Assembly: GCF_014651035.1 (NCBI RefSeq)
Contig: NZ_BMWC01000002.1
Coordinates: 372,001 to 436,000 of the forward strand
Reading direction: 5' to 3'
DNA: 64,000 bases
Source of the DNA: Streptomyces lomondensis
GTDB lineage: Bacteria > Actinomycetota > Actinomycetes > Streptomycetales > Streptomycetaceae
Shown here: positions 17,730-26,601 of the stretch, one piece after another
Numbering within the stretch: position 1 is the stretch's first letter
Layout of the letters: every line of letters begins with the position of its first letter
Translations under genes and position numbers: made by a program
Notes under the pieces: model-generated
The model's input: the letters and a program-made list of their open reading frames with translations, nothing else
Databases searched by the model: none
What the model was told of the DNA's origin: nothing

Positions 17730-18779
17730 CTACTCGGTCCGGACCTTGATGGAGCCGTCGATGATGCCTTGCTTGGCCTTGTCGACGGCCGCCTTGAGCC
17801 CCGGGACCTTGGCGTACTCGGGGTTCGCCTCGGACATGCCGACGCCGTTGACCTTCAGGTCGAAGGTCTGCGTGCCGGTCAGCGGCTTGTCGTCGTGGAC
17901 GGACTTGGCCAGCGCGTAGACCGCGCCGCCGACGTCCTTGAGGGCGGAGGTGAGGATGTACTGCTTGTACGGGGCGAGGGCAGCCTGCTTGTACTGGTCG
18001 GAGTCGACGCCGATCGCCCAGACCTTCGCCTTTGCGGCGGCCTCGATGACGCCCTGCCCGGAGAGGCCGGCCGCCTGGTAGACGACGTCGGCCTTCTTCT
18101 CGATCTGGCCTTCGGCGGCGGCCTTGCCCTTGTCGGGGCTGGAGAAGCCGCCCTCCTCGGCGGTCTGGGTCAGGTACTGGGAGATGACCTTGACCTTGCC
18201 GCCGCTGGTGTCCTCGACACCCTGCTCGTAGCCGGCCTCGAACTTGTGGATCAGCGGGATGTCGACACCGCCCACGAAGCCGACGGTGTTCGACTTGGTG
18301 GCCTTGGCGGCGGCGACGCCGGCGAGGTAGGAGGCCTGCTCCTCGGCGAAGACGAGGGAGGCGACGTTCTTGCCCTCGACGACGGAGTCGACGATGCCGA
18401 AGGTGGTGTCCGGGTACTTGGAGGCCACGTTCTTCATGGCGGGGCCGTAGGCGAAGCCGACACCGATGATCGGGTTGTAGCCCTGCTTGGCCAGCGAGGC
18501 CAGGCGCTGCTCCTTGTCGGCGTCGGTCTCGCCCTCGGTGGGCTCGATGTCGGCGGTCGTGTACCCGAACTCGTCCTTGGCCTTGGTCAGGCCGGCGTAG
18601 GCGGCGTCGTTGAAGGACTGGTCACCCTTGCCGCCGATGTCGTAGGCGATGGCGAGACCCTTGTCGCCCTGGGTGTCACTGCCGCCGTTCTCACTGCTGG
18701 TGCCGCCACAGGCCGTGGCGACGAGCCCCAGCGACGCGACCCCCACCGCGACGCGGGTCAGTTTGGATATCCGACGCAT
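17730..18779 (-). CDS. BmpA-type nucleoside-binding lipoprotein (second copy)
   Basis: A 349-residue lipoprotein of the same BMP/PnrA family as its neighbour. The signal peptide with lipobox LVATACG is followed by GLAIAYDIGGKGDQSFNDAAYAG, TEGETDADKEQRLASLAKQGYNP, VGFVGGVDIPLIHKFEAGYEQG and QAAGLSGQGVIEAAAKAKVWAIGVDSDQYKQA. The two copies differ mostly in the first 25 residues and at scattered surface positions, as expected for a tandem duplication. The ATG at 18779 is preferred; the upstream open frame lacks a signal sequence. It probably feeds the same permease, perhaps with another nucleoside preference. Confidence 0.93.
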   Translation of the reverse strand: MRRISKLTRVAVGVASLGLVATACGGTSSENGGSDTQGDKGLAIAYDIGGKGDQSFNDAAYAGLTKAKDEFGYTTADIEPTEGETDADKEQRLASLAKQGYNPIIGVGFAYGPAMKNVASKYPDTTFGIVDSVVEGKNVASLVFAEEQASYLAGVAAAKATKSNTVGFVGGVDIPLIHKFEAGYEQGVEDTSGGKVKVISQYLTQTAEEGGFSSPDKGKAAAEGQIEKKADVVYQAAGLSGQGVIEAAAKAKVWAIGVDSDQYKQAALAPYKQYILTSALKDVGGAVYALAKSVHDDKPLTGTQTFDLKVNGVGMSEANPEYAKVPGLKAAVDKAKQGIIDGSIKVRTE

Positions 18780-18833
18780 CTGAAGTTCCCCATTCTCCAA
18801 AGCCCCGCAGCGGGTGCTCAGTTCGGCGCACAT

Positions 18834-18845
18834 TAACGCGCGTAG
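18834..18845. promoter_or_regulatory. Nucleoside-regulon operator before bmpA (second copy)
   Basis: Minus strand reads CTACGCGCGTTA followed at once by TAATGT, so operator and -10 box overlap exactly as before the first bmpA copy. It lies 55 bases before the ATG. Confidence 0.7.
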
Positions 18846-19080
18846 ACACTCCTGGGAACGGTTCGCCGCGGGGCCGTTATCCATTCGTGCCGATGGCCGG
18901 TTACGCCCTTGTGAACCACGGGATCGAACGGGGTCGAAAGGTGTACTCGGGGACACGGCGCGTGCCTGCTCGTCACGCGACCCAGGCTGCCTCTGGGCTG
19001 CGCCGGGCGCAACCGGAGGGTGCGCCGGGTCGGCCGGTGGGGGCGGGGTTGTGGTCAGTGTGCGGCGCCGTCGTGGCTTG

Positions 19081-19101
19081 TCGCGCAGTTCCCCGCGCCC
19101 C
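19081..19101 (-). repeat. 3'-end-associated repeat, copy 2
   Basis: Identical 21-base unit to 3721-3741 (contains GCGCAGTTCCCCGCGCCCC). Only 14 bases separate it from the MITE-like element at 19116, so before that insertion it would have sat about 15 bases past the amidohydrolase stop. Confidence 0.8.
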
Positions 19102-19115
19102 CAAGAGCGTCGGTG

Positions 19116-19305
19116 CTAGGGCCTGTCGTTTGGATCACGCCGCAGACGCGGGGTCTGGCACGCGCATCTGCCGCGTTGTCGTCGGTTGCCGACGCTCCGC
19201 GTCGACGCCCTCCTCCGCCTTGCAGCTGCACGCACCAGACCCCGCTCACCGGCGCTGAAAAGTACCGTCACTTCCCTGCGACCTGATCCAAACGACAGGC
19301 CCTAG
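19116..19305. mobile_element. MITE-like element with CTAG target duplication
   Basis: Perfect inverted repeats GGCCTGTCGTTTGGATCA at 19120-19137 and its complement at 19284-19301 bound a 182-base element. CTAG flanks both ends (19116-19119 and 19302-19305), as expected for an IS5-group-type TA/CTAG target duplication. There is no open frame for a transposase, so it would need one in trans. The right-hand CTAG contains the TAG stop of the amidohydrolase gene. This terminal sequence is one I recognise as recurrent in Streptomyces genomes. Confidence 0.8.
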
Positions 19306-20546
19306 CGGAGGCCGTTGACGAGGGCCGCGGCGGTGAAGAGTTCCACGCCGACCGTGATCGCCGACTCGTCGACGTCGAAGTCGCCCTGGTGGAGGTCGCG
19401 TACGTGGCGCTCGCCCGGGGTGCGTACGCCCAGGCGGGCCATCGCGCCGGGGACGTGCTGCAGGTACCAGGAGAAGTCCTCGCCGCCGAGGCTCTGCTCG
19501 GTGCCCTCGACGGACTCGACCCCGCGCCGGGCGATCATGGCGTCGCGCAGCAGCTCGGTGACGCCGGGCTCGTTGACGACGGGCGGGACCCCGCGCACGT
19601 AGTTGATCTCCGACTTGGCGCGGTGCAGGTTGGCGACCTCGTCGATCGCCGCGACCACGACGTCGGGCGCCGTCCGCCACGCCTCGATGTCGAGGCAGCG
19701 CACGGTGCCGGAGAGCTCGGCGTGCTGCGGGATCACGTTCGGCGCGTGCCCGGACTCGACCCGGCCCCAGGTAATGGCCAGCCCGCTGCGGCTGTCGAAG
19801 CGCCGGCCGACCAGGGCGGGGACGTCGGTGACGACGCGAGCGGCGGCGGTGACCAGGTCGGTCGTCAGGTGCGGGCGCGCGGTGTGCCCGCCCGGGCCGG
19901 CCAGGGCGATCTCCAGCCGGTCGCAGGCGGAGGTGATGGGACCCTCCCGGAGCCCGATCTTCCCCGCGTCCACCCGGGGGTCGCAGTGCACGGCGACGAT
20001 CGCGCCGACCCCTTCCAGCGCCCCGCAGCCGATGACGTCGGCGGCACCGCCGGGCAGCACCTCCTCGGCGGGCTGGAAGATCAGCCGGACGGGGCGGGGC
20101 AGCAGGCCCTGCTTGTGCAGTTCGGCGAGGACGAGGCCGGCGCCGAGGACGACGGTGGTGTGCACGTCGTGGCCGCAGGCGTGCGCGCGGTCGGGCACGG
20201 TCGAGCGGTACGGGCACTCGGACTTGGTGTCCGGGATGGGCAGGCCGTCGATGTCGGCCCGCAGGGCGAGCATGCTGGGACCCCCGTCCCACTGCTCGCC
20301 GGCTACGCCGATGTCACAGACGAGTCCGGTCCCGACGGAGAGGACACGCGGCTTGAGGCCGGCCTTCTCCAGCCGCTCCTTGATCGCCGCGGTGGTGCGG
20401 AACTCCTGGTTGCCGAGCTCCGGGTGCATGTGCAGATCGCGTCGGAACGCGATGAGCTCGGCGCGCAGGGCGCCGGGCAGCACACCGGGAAGGACGGCTC
20501 CCCCGGGAAGAACGACCTCGGACTCCAGTGACATCAATTGCTTCAC
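19302..20546 (-). CDS. M20-family amidohydrolase
   Basis: A 414-residue metallo-amidohydrolase of the M20D type (IAA-amino acid, hippurate or N-acyl amino-acid hydrolases). Motifs in order: FRRDLHMHPELGNQEF, LRADIDGLPIPD, the metal motif HACGHDVHTT, FQPAEEVLPGG, AVHCDPRVDAGKIG, a dimerisation-domain GPGGHTARPH, and GGEDFSWYLQHVPG. The substrate cannot be told from sequence. Start is GTG at 20546 or ATG at 20534; neither has an ideal ribosome site. It is encoded upstream of the bmpA genes on the same strand. Its stop codon lies in the target duplication of the MITE-like element. Confidence 0.9.
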   Translation of the reverse strand: MKQLMSLESEVVLPGGAVLPGVLPGALRAELIAFRRDLHMHPELGNQEFRTTAAIKERLEKAGLKPRVLSVGTGLVCDIGVAGEQWDGGPSMLALRADIDGLPIPDTKSECPYRSTVPDRAHACGHDVHTTVVLGAGLVLAELHKQGLLPRPVRLIFQPAEEVLPGGAADVIGCGALEGVGAIVAVHCDPRVDAGKIGLREGPITSACDRLEIALAGPGGHTARPHLTTDLVTAAARVVTDVPALVGRRFDSRSGLAITWGRVESGHAPNVIPQHAELSGTVRCLDIEAWRTAPDVVVAAIDEVANLHRAKSEINYVRGVPPVVNEPGVTELLRDAMIARRGVESVEGTEQSLGGEDFSWYLQHVPGAMARLGVRTPGERHVRDLHQGDFDVDESAITVGVELFTAAALVNGLR

Positions 20547-20824
20547 CCTCTGAAGGGTAGGGCGCCAGGGCGGTCGACTGACCCTCGATCAACAAAACTT
20601 CAACCCGTTCGGGGAAGAAAATATGACCGCCGGACGCATAGCTATCAACTGAGATGGGTAAACTCGCCCGCCTTTTGGGCCGAGTCGGGCCTCCGCACCC
20701 CACGGAGTGTGACTTTGACCACACCTGAGTCAGACTCCGGTATCCATCCATCCTCTCCACGGATACCACGCCCTGCGCGGCGAACACGGGCGCGTTCATC
20801 TGCCGGACGCCCGCCCCCGCTAGT

Positions 20825-21532
20825 GTGCGCCCCGTGCGCGCCCACAGCCCCGAGTTCCTTCAGGCCACCCAGACCTCGTACGACGCCATCGCCGAGGCGT
20901 ACGCCGCCGGGTTTCCCGACAGTCTGACAGGGAGACCGCTGGAGAGCGCGCTGCTCACGGCCTTCGCGGAGCTGGCCCGTGTGCCCGGGGGGCCTGCGCG
21001 GCCGCCGGTCGCCGACATCGGCAGCGGCCCCGGGTACGTCGCGGCGCGGCTGCACGGCCTGGGCCTGCCGGTGTTCGGGGTCGACGTCTCGCCCCGCATG
21101 GTGGCCCTGGCCCGCCGGGCACACCCGGGGCTGCGCTTCCACGTCGGTTCGATGACGGCTCTGGACCTGCCGGACGAGACGCTCGGCGGCATCGTCGCGC
21201 TCTACTCGATCATCCATGTGCCGGACGACCATCTGCCGTCGGTCTTCGCCGAGTTCCACCGCGTCCTGGTGCCGGGCGCGCCCGTACTGCTCGCCTTCCA
21301 GTCCGGTGACGAGGACGGGCACCTGCGGCTGACCGAGCGCTTCGGGCAGGAGATCTCGCTCGACTACCACTGGCGCACCCCGGACACGGTCGCCGCGCAC
21401 CTCGGGGAGGCGGGCCTGGAGCTCTACGCCCGGGTCGTGCGCGAGCCCGTGGGAGAGGAGAAACGCCCTCGGGCGTTCCTCCTGGCACACAAGCCCGACG
21501 GGGCGCCCGGGTCCGCCGCCGAGGGCCGCTAG
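20825..21532 (+). CDS. Class I SAM-dependent methyltransferase
   Basis: A 235-residue methyltransferase (Methyltransf_25/11 type). Motif I is VADIGSGPGYVAARL, the acidic loop after strand 2 is FGVDVSPRMVALAR, then FHVGSMTALDLPDETLGGIVALYSIIHV and the post-III LVPGAPVLLAFQSGDE. Substrate unknown. Start is GTG at 20825 or GTG at 20834. Its TAG overlaps the convergent sialyltransferase-like gene by four bases (shared CTAG). It may belong to the nonulosonic-acid locus next door, but this kind of enzyme is common and the link is only positional. Confidence 0.85.
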   Translation: MRPVRAHSPEFLQATQTSYDAIAEAYAAGFPDSLTGRPLESALLTAFAELARVPGGPARPPVADIGSGPGYVAARLHGLGLPVFGVDVSPRMVALARRAHPGLRFHVGSMTALDLPDETLGGIVALYSIIHVPDDHLPSVFAEFHRVLVPGAPVLLAFQSGDEDGHLRLTERFGQEISLDYHWRTPDTVAAHLGEAGLELYARVVREPVGEEKRPRAFLLAHKPDGAPGSAAEGR

Positions 21533-22755
21533 CCCGCGGCCACCGCCCCCGCAGCTCCCGCCGTCCCGGTCGGGCCGGCCAGGGTCGTGGGACCCGGAGT
21601 AGTGGTGAAGTTCACCGTCCCGGGGGAGTTCGTCGGGCCGAGTGGGCCCGGGGTGTCCGGGACGTCCGGGGTGTTCTCCGGCTCCGCGGGGTCCGGTGGT
21701 GGTGCGGTCGACAGGCGGTGGACGTCCCGGGCCGTTCCCGTCACGCCGGACAGGAAGCCCTGTGCTCGGGGGGAGGCGTTCCGGGTCAGCCATGCCGGGT
21801 CGATGTCGCAGACCGCGACGCGGACCTCGGTGCCGGACAGGGCGAGGGGGAGGGTGTGGACGACCGTGGAGGGGAAGCTGAGGATCGTCCGGCCGATGGG
21901 GCCTCGGCGGGCGATCAGTTCGAGGGGGAGTTCGGGGCGGACGATCTCCAGGCCGGTCTCGACCGCGAGCCGGTGGAGCTTGTCCGTGCTCTCGCGGCGG
22001 TGGGCGAAGTAGCGCGTGGCACCGTGGGCCCTGGCCAGGGCGCGGACGGCCTCCAGGTAGCGGCCGTCGTCCACCACGCCCGTCTCCACCAGGGACGTGC
22101 CGACCATGTCGGCGCCCTTGGTGATGCGGGGCGGGCCGAAGCGGTCCCTGGTCCAGGCGAAGGTGTTGGCGCTGACGGCGACGCCCTCGGGGGTCTCCTC
22201 CATCGGCATGGAGGAGAAGATCTCCACCTGCCGCCTGGCCCCGGGGGTCAGCCGGCGCCGGGCCGAGGAGGACACCGGCGCGAAGATCAGGTCCCGCGGG
22301 CCGGGGCGGCCGCCCTTGCGGTGCCAGCGCACCAGGCGTTCGCCCCGGGCCAGCTGCCCGACGAACTCCATCGTCGCCGTGCCGTCGTCGACGACGACCA
22401 GGTCACGGGCGCGGGTGATCGTCAGCAGCAGCTGGACGTAGCGGGAGAAGGGGTCCCCCAGCACGATCCGGCGCGCCCTGCGGAGCAGGCCGGCCAGTCC
22501 GCCGATGGTCTGGAAGGGCGCGAGCGGACCGCCGCGCGCCTCCTCCCAGCGGACCTCGTGCCCCTCGTCACGGGCCAGGTCGGACATCCGCCGCAGCTGG
22601 CCGCGCGTCATCGGGTCGACGGGCGACAGCACCACGAGGGTGAGCCCCACGCCGGGGGCGTGCGCATGCGCCCACTCCAGCACGTTCAGCAGCTGTACCG
22701 GACTCTCGACGAACGCGAGAGTGTGGGTGCCGGCGTTCCCGGCGCGGGGGCTCAT
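21529..22755 (-). CDS. Sialyltransferase-like glycosyltransferase (GT-B type)
   Basis: A 408-residue protein starting HTLAFVESPVQLLNVLEWAH, the opening strand typical of GT52/polysialyltransferase-like enzymes. The three bacterial sialyltransferase motifs can be matched: DDG in LVVVDDGTATMEF (D/E-D/E-G motif), the H-R of TRYFAHRRES in place of the HP motif, and the S-S/T motif in SFPSTVVHTLPL. The C-terminal 60 residues are a Pro/Thr/Gly-rich tail. It is encoded downstream of the nonulosonic synthase gene on the same strand, 47 bases away, consistent with transferring a CMP-activated nonulosonic acid. The assignment rests on motifs and context, since overall similarity to characterised enzymes is low. 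Confidence 0.65.
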   Translation of the reverse strand: MSPRAGNAGTHTLAFVESPVQLLNVLEWAHAHAPGVGLTLVVLSPVDPMTRGQLRRMSDLARDEGHEVRWEEARGGPLAPFQTIGGLAGLLRRARRIVLGDPFSRYVQLLLTITRARDLVVVDDGTATMEFVGQLARGERLVRWHRKGGRPGPRDLIFAPVSSSARRRLTPGARRQVEIFSSMPMEETPEGVAVSANTFAWTRDRFGPPRITKGADMVGTSLVETGVVDDGRYLEAVRALARAHGATRYFAHRRESTDKLHRLAVETGLEIVRPELPLELIARRGPIGRTILSFPSTVVHTLPLALSGTEVRVAVCDIDPAWLTRNASPRAQGFLSGVTGTARDVHRLSTAPPPDPAEPENTPDVPDTPGPLGPTNSPGTVNFTTTPGPTTLAGPTGTAGAAGAVAAG

Positions 22756-22802
22756 CGACGTACGACCGTCCCGTCGTAAGGGGGGTGTGGGGGGTGGTGC
22801 GC

Positions 22803-23741
<939 letters not shown>

Positions 23742-23755
23742 GGCAGGAGATGTCC

Positions 23756-25021
23756 TTACTTGGTGAGGGAATCGAGAGAGGGGCCGAGGATCCAGCTGGC
23801 GATCTCTCGGATCGCGCCGTCGCCACCGGGGACGGTGGTGACCGCGCGTGCGGCGCCGCGCACGACGTCGTGGGCGCTCGCGACCGCCACGGGCCAGCCG
23901 ACGAGGGCGAAGCACGGGAGGTCATTGACGTCGTTGCCGACGTAGAGCACGCGCTCCGGCGCGATGCCCTGCTCCTCGCACCACTGCTTCAGCGCGAGGT
24001 CCTTGCGGTCGATGCCGTGCAGCACCGGGAGCTTGAGCTTCCGGGCCCGGGCGGCGACCACAGGGTTCTGTTCCGTGGACAGGATCAGCATCTTCAGGCC
24101 GCTCCTGCGGAGGGCCGCGATGCCGAGTCCGTCCCCGCGGTGCACGGAGACGAACTCCCGTCCGTCGGAGTCGACGAGCACCCGGTCGTCGGTCTGGGTG
24201 CCGTCGAAGTCGAGGACGACCGCGTCGATGTCGGCGGCGGTCGGGAGGGCGCCGGGGCGGTCCGCGTCGAAGAGCGGCGCGAGGGCCCGGGCGCGGGCGA
24301 GGTCGTGCGGGTCGTCGATCTCCAGCACGCGGGCGGGGTCGGTGCGGACCAGCTCGGTGCGGCCGAAGAAGCGGTGCTGGTGCTTGCGGAAGCCGGACGC
24401 CTCCATGGCGTAGGCGGCGCCGGTCTCCAGCAGGTCCTGGGGGCGGTCCTGGCGGCGGGGCCGGAAGGACTTGTCGTGGTTGACGCCGTAGCCGCCGCCG
24501 ACCGCGGCGTCGGCCTCCGCGACGGAACCGGCCGCGACCTCGTCCTCCGCGTCCCGCCAGATGAACCCGTGGAAGGGGGCCACCGTCACCGCGGTGTCGG
24601 CGCCGTTCTCGGCGATCGCGCCCACGACCCCGTCGAGGTCCTCGCGGACGAGGAACGGGCTGGTGCACTGCACGAGCAGGACCACGTCCACCGGCGCGCC
24701 GTGCAGGGCCTCGTGGGCGTCCATGGCGTGCAGCACGGCGGCCTCGGAGGTGGCGGTGTCACCGGCGATGGCGGCGGGGCGCAGCACGACCTCGGCGCCC
24801 GCCTCACGGGCGGCGGCCGCGATGGCCTGGTCGTCGGTGGAGACCACGACGTCGGTCACGAGCCGGGCGCCGCGGCACTCGCGCACCGCCCGCGCCACCA
24901 GCGGGACGCCGCCGACGGGGAGGAGGTTCTTCGCGGGCACGCCCTTGGAGCCGCCGCGCGCGGGGATCACCGCGAGCACGCGGCGCACCGAGGCGCCTTT
25001 GCCCGCTTCCGGTTGGGACAT
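23756..25021 (-). CDS. neuA: CMP-nonulosonate synthetase fused to HAD phosphatase
   Basis: A 421-residue two-domain enzyme. Residues 14-250 are a cytidylyltransferase (IPARGGSKGVPAKN at 19-32, VQCTSPFLVREDLDGV, RVLEIDDPHDLARA) that would activate the acid as a CMP-sugar. Residues 263-415 are a HAD phosphatase like KdsC/Kdn-9-P phosphatase (LDFDGTQTDD with the D271/D273 pair, LILSTEQNPVVAARA, GNDVNDLPCFALVG). Such fusions also exist in Bacteroides, where the phosphatase part acts on Kdn-9-phosphate. Fourteen bases separate its stop side from the synthase gene, so synthase, phosphatase and activation form one block. The ATG at 25021 was chosen because the cytidylyltransferase domain starts soon after it. 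Confidence 0.9.
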   Translation of the reverse strand: MSQPEAGKGASVRRVLAVIPARGGSKGVPAKNLLPVGGVPLVARAVRECRGARLVTDVVVSTDDQAIAAAAREAGAEVVLRPAAIAGDTATSEAAVLHAMDAHEALHGAPVDVVLLVQCTSPFLVREDLDGVVGAIAENGADTAVTVAPFHGFIWRDAEDEVAAGSVAEADAAVGGGYGVNHDKSFRPRRQDRPQDLLETGAAYAMEASGFRKHQHRFFGRTELVRTDPARVLEIDDPHDLARARALAPLFDADRPGALPTAADIDAVVLDFDGTQTDDRVLVDSDGREFVSVHRGDGLGIAALRRSGLKMLILSTEQNPVVAARARKLKLPVLHGIDRKDLALKQWCEEQGIAPERVLYVGNDVNDLPCFALVGWPVAVASAHDVVRGAARAVTTVPGGDGAIREIASWILGPSLDSLTK

Positions 25022-25056
25022 GGGGTCTACTCCTTGAGCAGGGGTCTCGGGGCGGC

Positions 25057-26403
25057 TCACAGCTCCCCCATCCGCCGGATGACGGGCGCCACGCGCTGCA
25101 CGCCGTGCCGGTAGGCGCCGCGCGCCGCCCGGCGCACGATCTGCCGGACCGGTCCGGGCTCCTTGTCGGCGGCGGGCGCGCCGGGCAGCGGGGTGCCGTC
25201 CGGGCCGAGGTGGTGGCGGGCGAGGATCCCGGGCAGATAGCCGGGCGCGGTGACGGGGGTGTAGTACGGGGTCAGCGGGGGCAGGCCGCCGGGCCGGCCG
25301 AGCAGCTTGGCGATGTGTTCGCGGGCCGCGTCGAAGGCGGAGTCGTAGGAGCCGTCCGCGACGACGCCCTGCCGGGAGACCCACTCCTCGTCCGGCACCG
25401 GCCGGTGCCCGGCGTCGAGCTGGTCCCAGGAGGCGAGGCAGCCGGAGCCGATGAAGTGGTGGTTGCCGAGCGACTCGCGGATGCCGAGGTCGGTCAGCAC
25501 GACCGTGGGGATGCGGCGGTGCAGCGACTCCAGGGCGGCCGTGGAGCTGACCGTCACCAACAGGTCGGTGCGGTCGAGGACGTCGCCCATGTTCCCGTAC
25601 ACGAGGCGGAAGTTCTCGGGCGGGTCGAGGCGCTGCACCAGCTTCTGGTACGGCAACTCCTCGATGTGGGTGGTGTGTTCGCCGGGCTTGGAGCGCAGCT
25701 TCAGCAGCACCTCGCGCTCGGGGTGCCTGCGGGCGTGCTGCACCAGCCGGTTCAGCAGGTACGTACGGTCCTTGCGGCTTTCGGGGACCGAGGGCTGGGC
25801 GGCGAAGACGACCGTGTAGGGGTCGTGTTCACCTTCGTAGGGCGCGCCGCCGAGGAACGGCAGGGCCACCTCCGTCACCGACGAGGCGTCGGCGCCGACC
25901 CCTTCGTAGACGGCCCGGAAACGGTCCGCGTCCTGGCGGGAGTTGGCGAGGACGAGGTCCGCGCCGTGCCGCAGCAGCAGGCCGTCGGCGAGCTTCTCGT
26001 AGACGACGCCGACGTAGCCGGTGACGACGACGGGCCGCGAAGTCCTGTCCTCCCAGACGCGCTTGAGGCCGTGCAGCATCGCCTGCACACCGCCGCCCAC
26101 GAGGGAGAGGACCAGCACGTCGTAGGACTCCTCGGCCATGACGCGCAGGAACTCGACCGCGGTGACCTCCCGCAGGGAGTCGGCGCGCACGCCGACTTCC
26201 TCCAGCTGGCGCGGGGTGGGCGTGGCCCGGCCGCGCAGCAGGAATCCGTCGAGGACAGGGCCGACTTGCGCGGCCTCGCGCGCTCCGGTTTCCATGGACG
26301 GTCCCGGGGCGATGCGGTGCGCGGTCAGCGCACCCCATTTCCATCGGGTGTCGGAGTCCGCGAGGACGGCGATTCGCGGGCGCTTCGGTGTACTTGCTGG
26401 CAC
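25057..26403 (-). CDS. Putative glycosyltransferase (DUF6716 type)
   Basis: A 448-residue soluble protein: IAVLADSDTRWKWGALTAHRI at the start, YDVLVLSLVGGGVQAMLHGL, VVVTGYVGVVYEKLADGLLLRHGADLVLANSRQDADRF, LLKLRSKPGEHTTHIEE, and LVTVSSTAALESLHRRIPTVVLTDLGI. This Rossmann-type layout is of GT-B character; I recall the family as DUF6716, annotated as putative glycosyltransferases in actinomycetes. The KLRSKPGEHTTH and TVSSTAALE stretches resemble the HP and S-S motifs of sialyltransferases, which hints that it may also use a CMP-sugar. GTG start at 26403. A good sigma-70-like promoter lies directly upstream (26425-26453). Confidence 0.7.
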   Translation of the reverse strand: MPASTPKRPRIAVLADSDTRWKWGALTAHRIAPGPSMETGAREAAQVGPVLDGFLLRGRATPTPRQLEEVGVRADSLREVTAVEFLRVMAEESYDVLVLSLVGGGVQAMLHGLKRVWEDRTSRPVVVTGYVGVVYEKLADGLLLRHGADLVLANSRQDADRFRAVYEGVGADASSVTEVALPFLGGAPYEGEHDPYTVVFAAQPSVPESRKDRTYLLNRLVQHARRHPEREVLLKLRSKPGEHTTHIEELPYQKLVQRLDPPENFRLVYGNMGDVLDRTDLLVTVSSTAALESLHRRIPTVVLTDLGIRESLGNHHFIGSGCLASWDQLDAGHRPVPDEEWVSRQGVVADGSYDSAFDAAREHIAKLLGRPGGLPPLTPYYTPVTAPGYLPGILARHHLGPDGTPLPGAPAADKEPGPVRQIVRRAARGAYRHGVQRVAPVIRRMGEL

Positions 26404-26424
26404 GTCGATGACGCTAGGAAGCGA

Positions 26425-26453
26425 ATCCTAGGTATGGCGGAACCCCGACTCAA
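26425..26453 (-). promoter_or_regulatory. Promoter of the nonulosonic acid minus-strand operon
   Basis: Minus strand: TTGAGT (26453-26448), a 17-base spacer, TAGGAT (26430-26425), then the GTG at 26403. The -10 box is part of an inverted repeat CTAGGA-N6-TCCTAG (26414-26431), which could bind a regulator or fold in the short leader. It would drive DUF6716, neuA, neuB and the sialyltransferase-like gene. Confidence 0.6.
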
Positions 26454-26601
26454 CGAAAAGTTAACAACACCCCACCGAGAGCCGAACTGGCCCGCTGGAA
26501 GGCGGGAAGTACACGGGGTGCACCGTTCTGACACATTGAGTTCACCCGGTGTACGTCCATCGGAAAGTTCCGCTGCCGGGCGGCCTCCTAACGTTTTGCG
26601 G

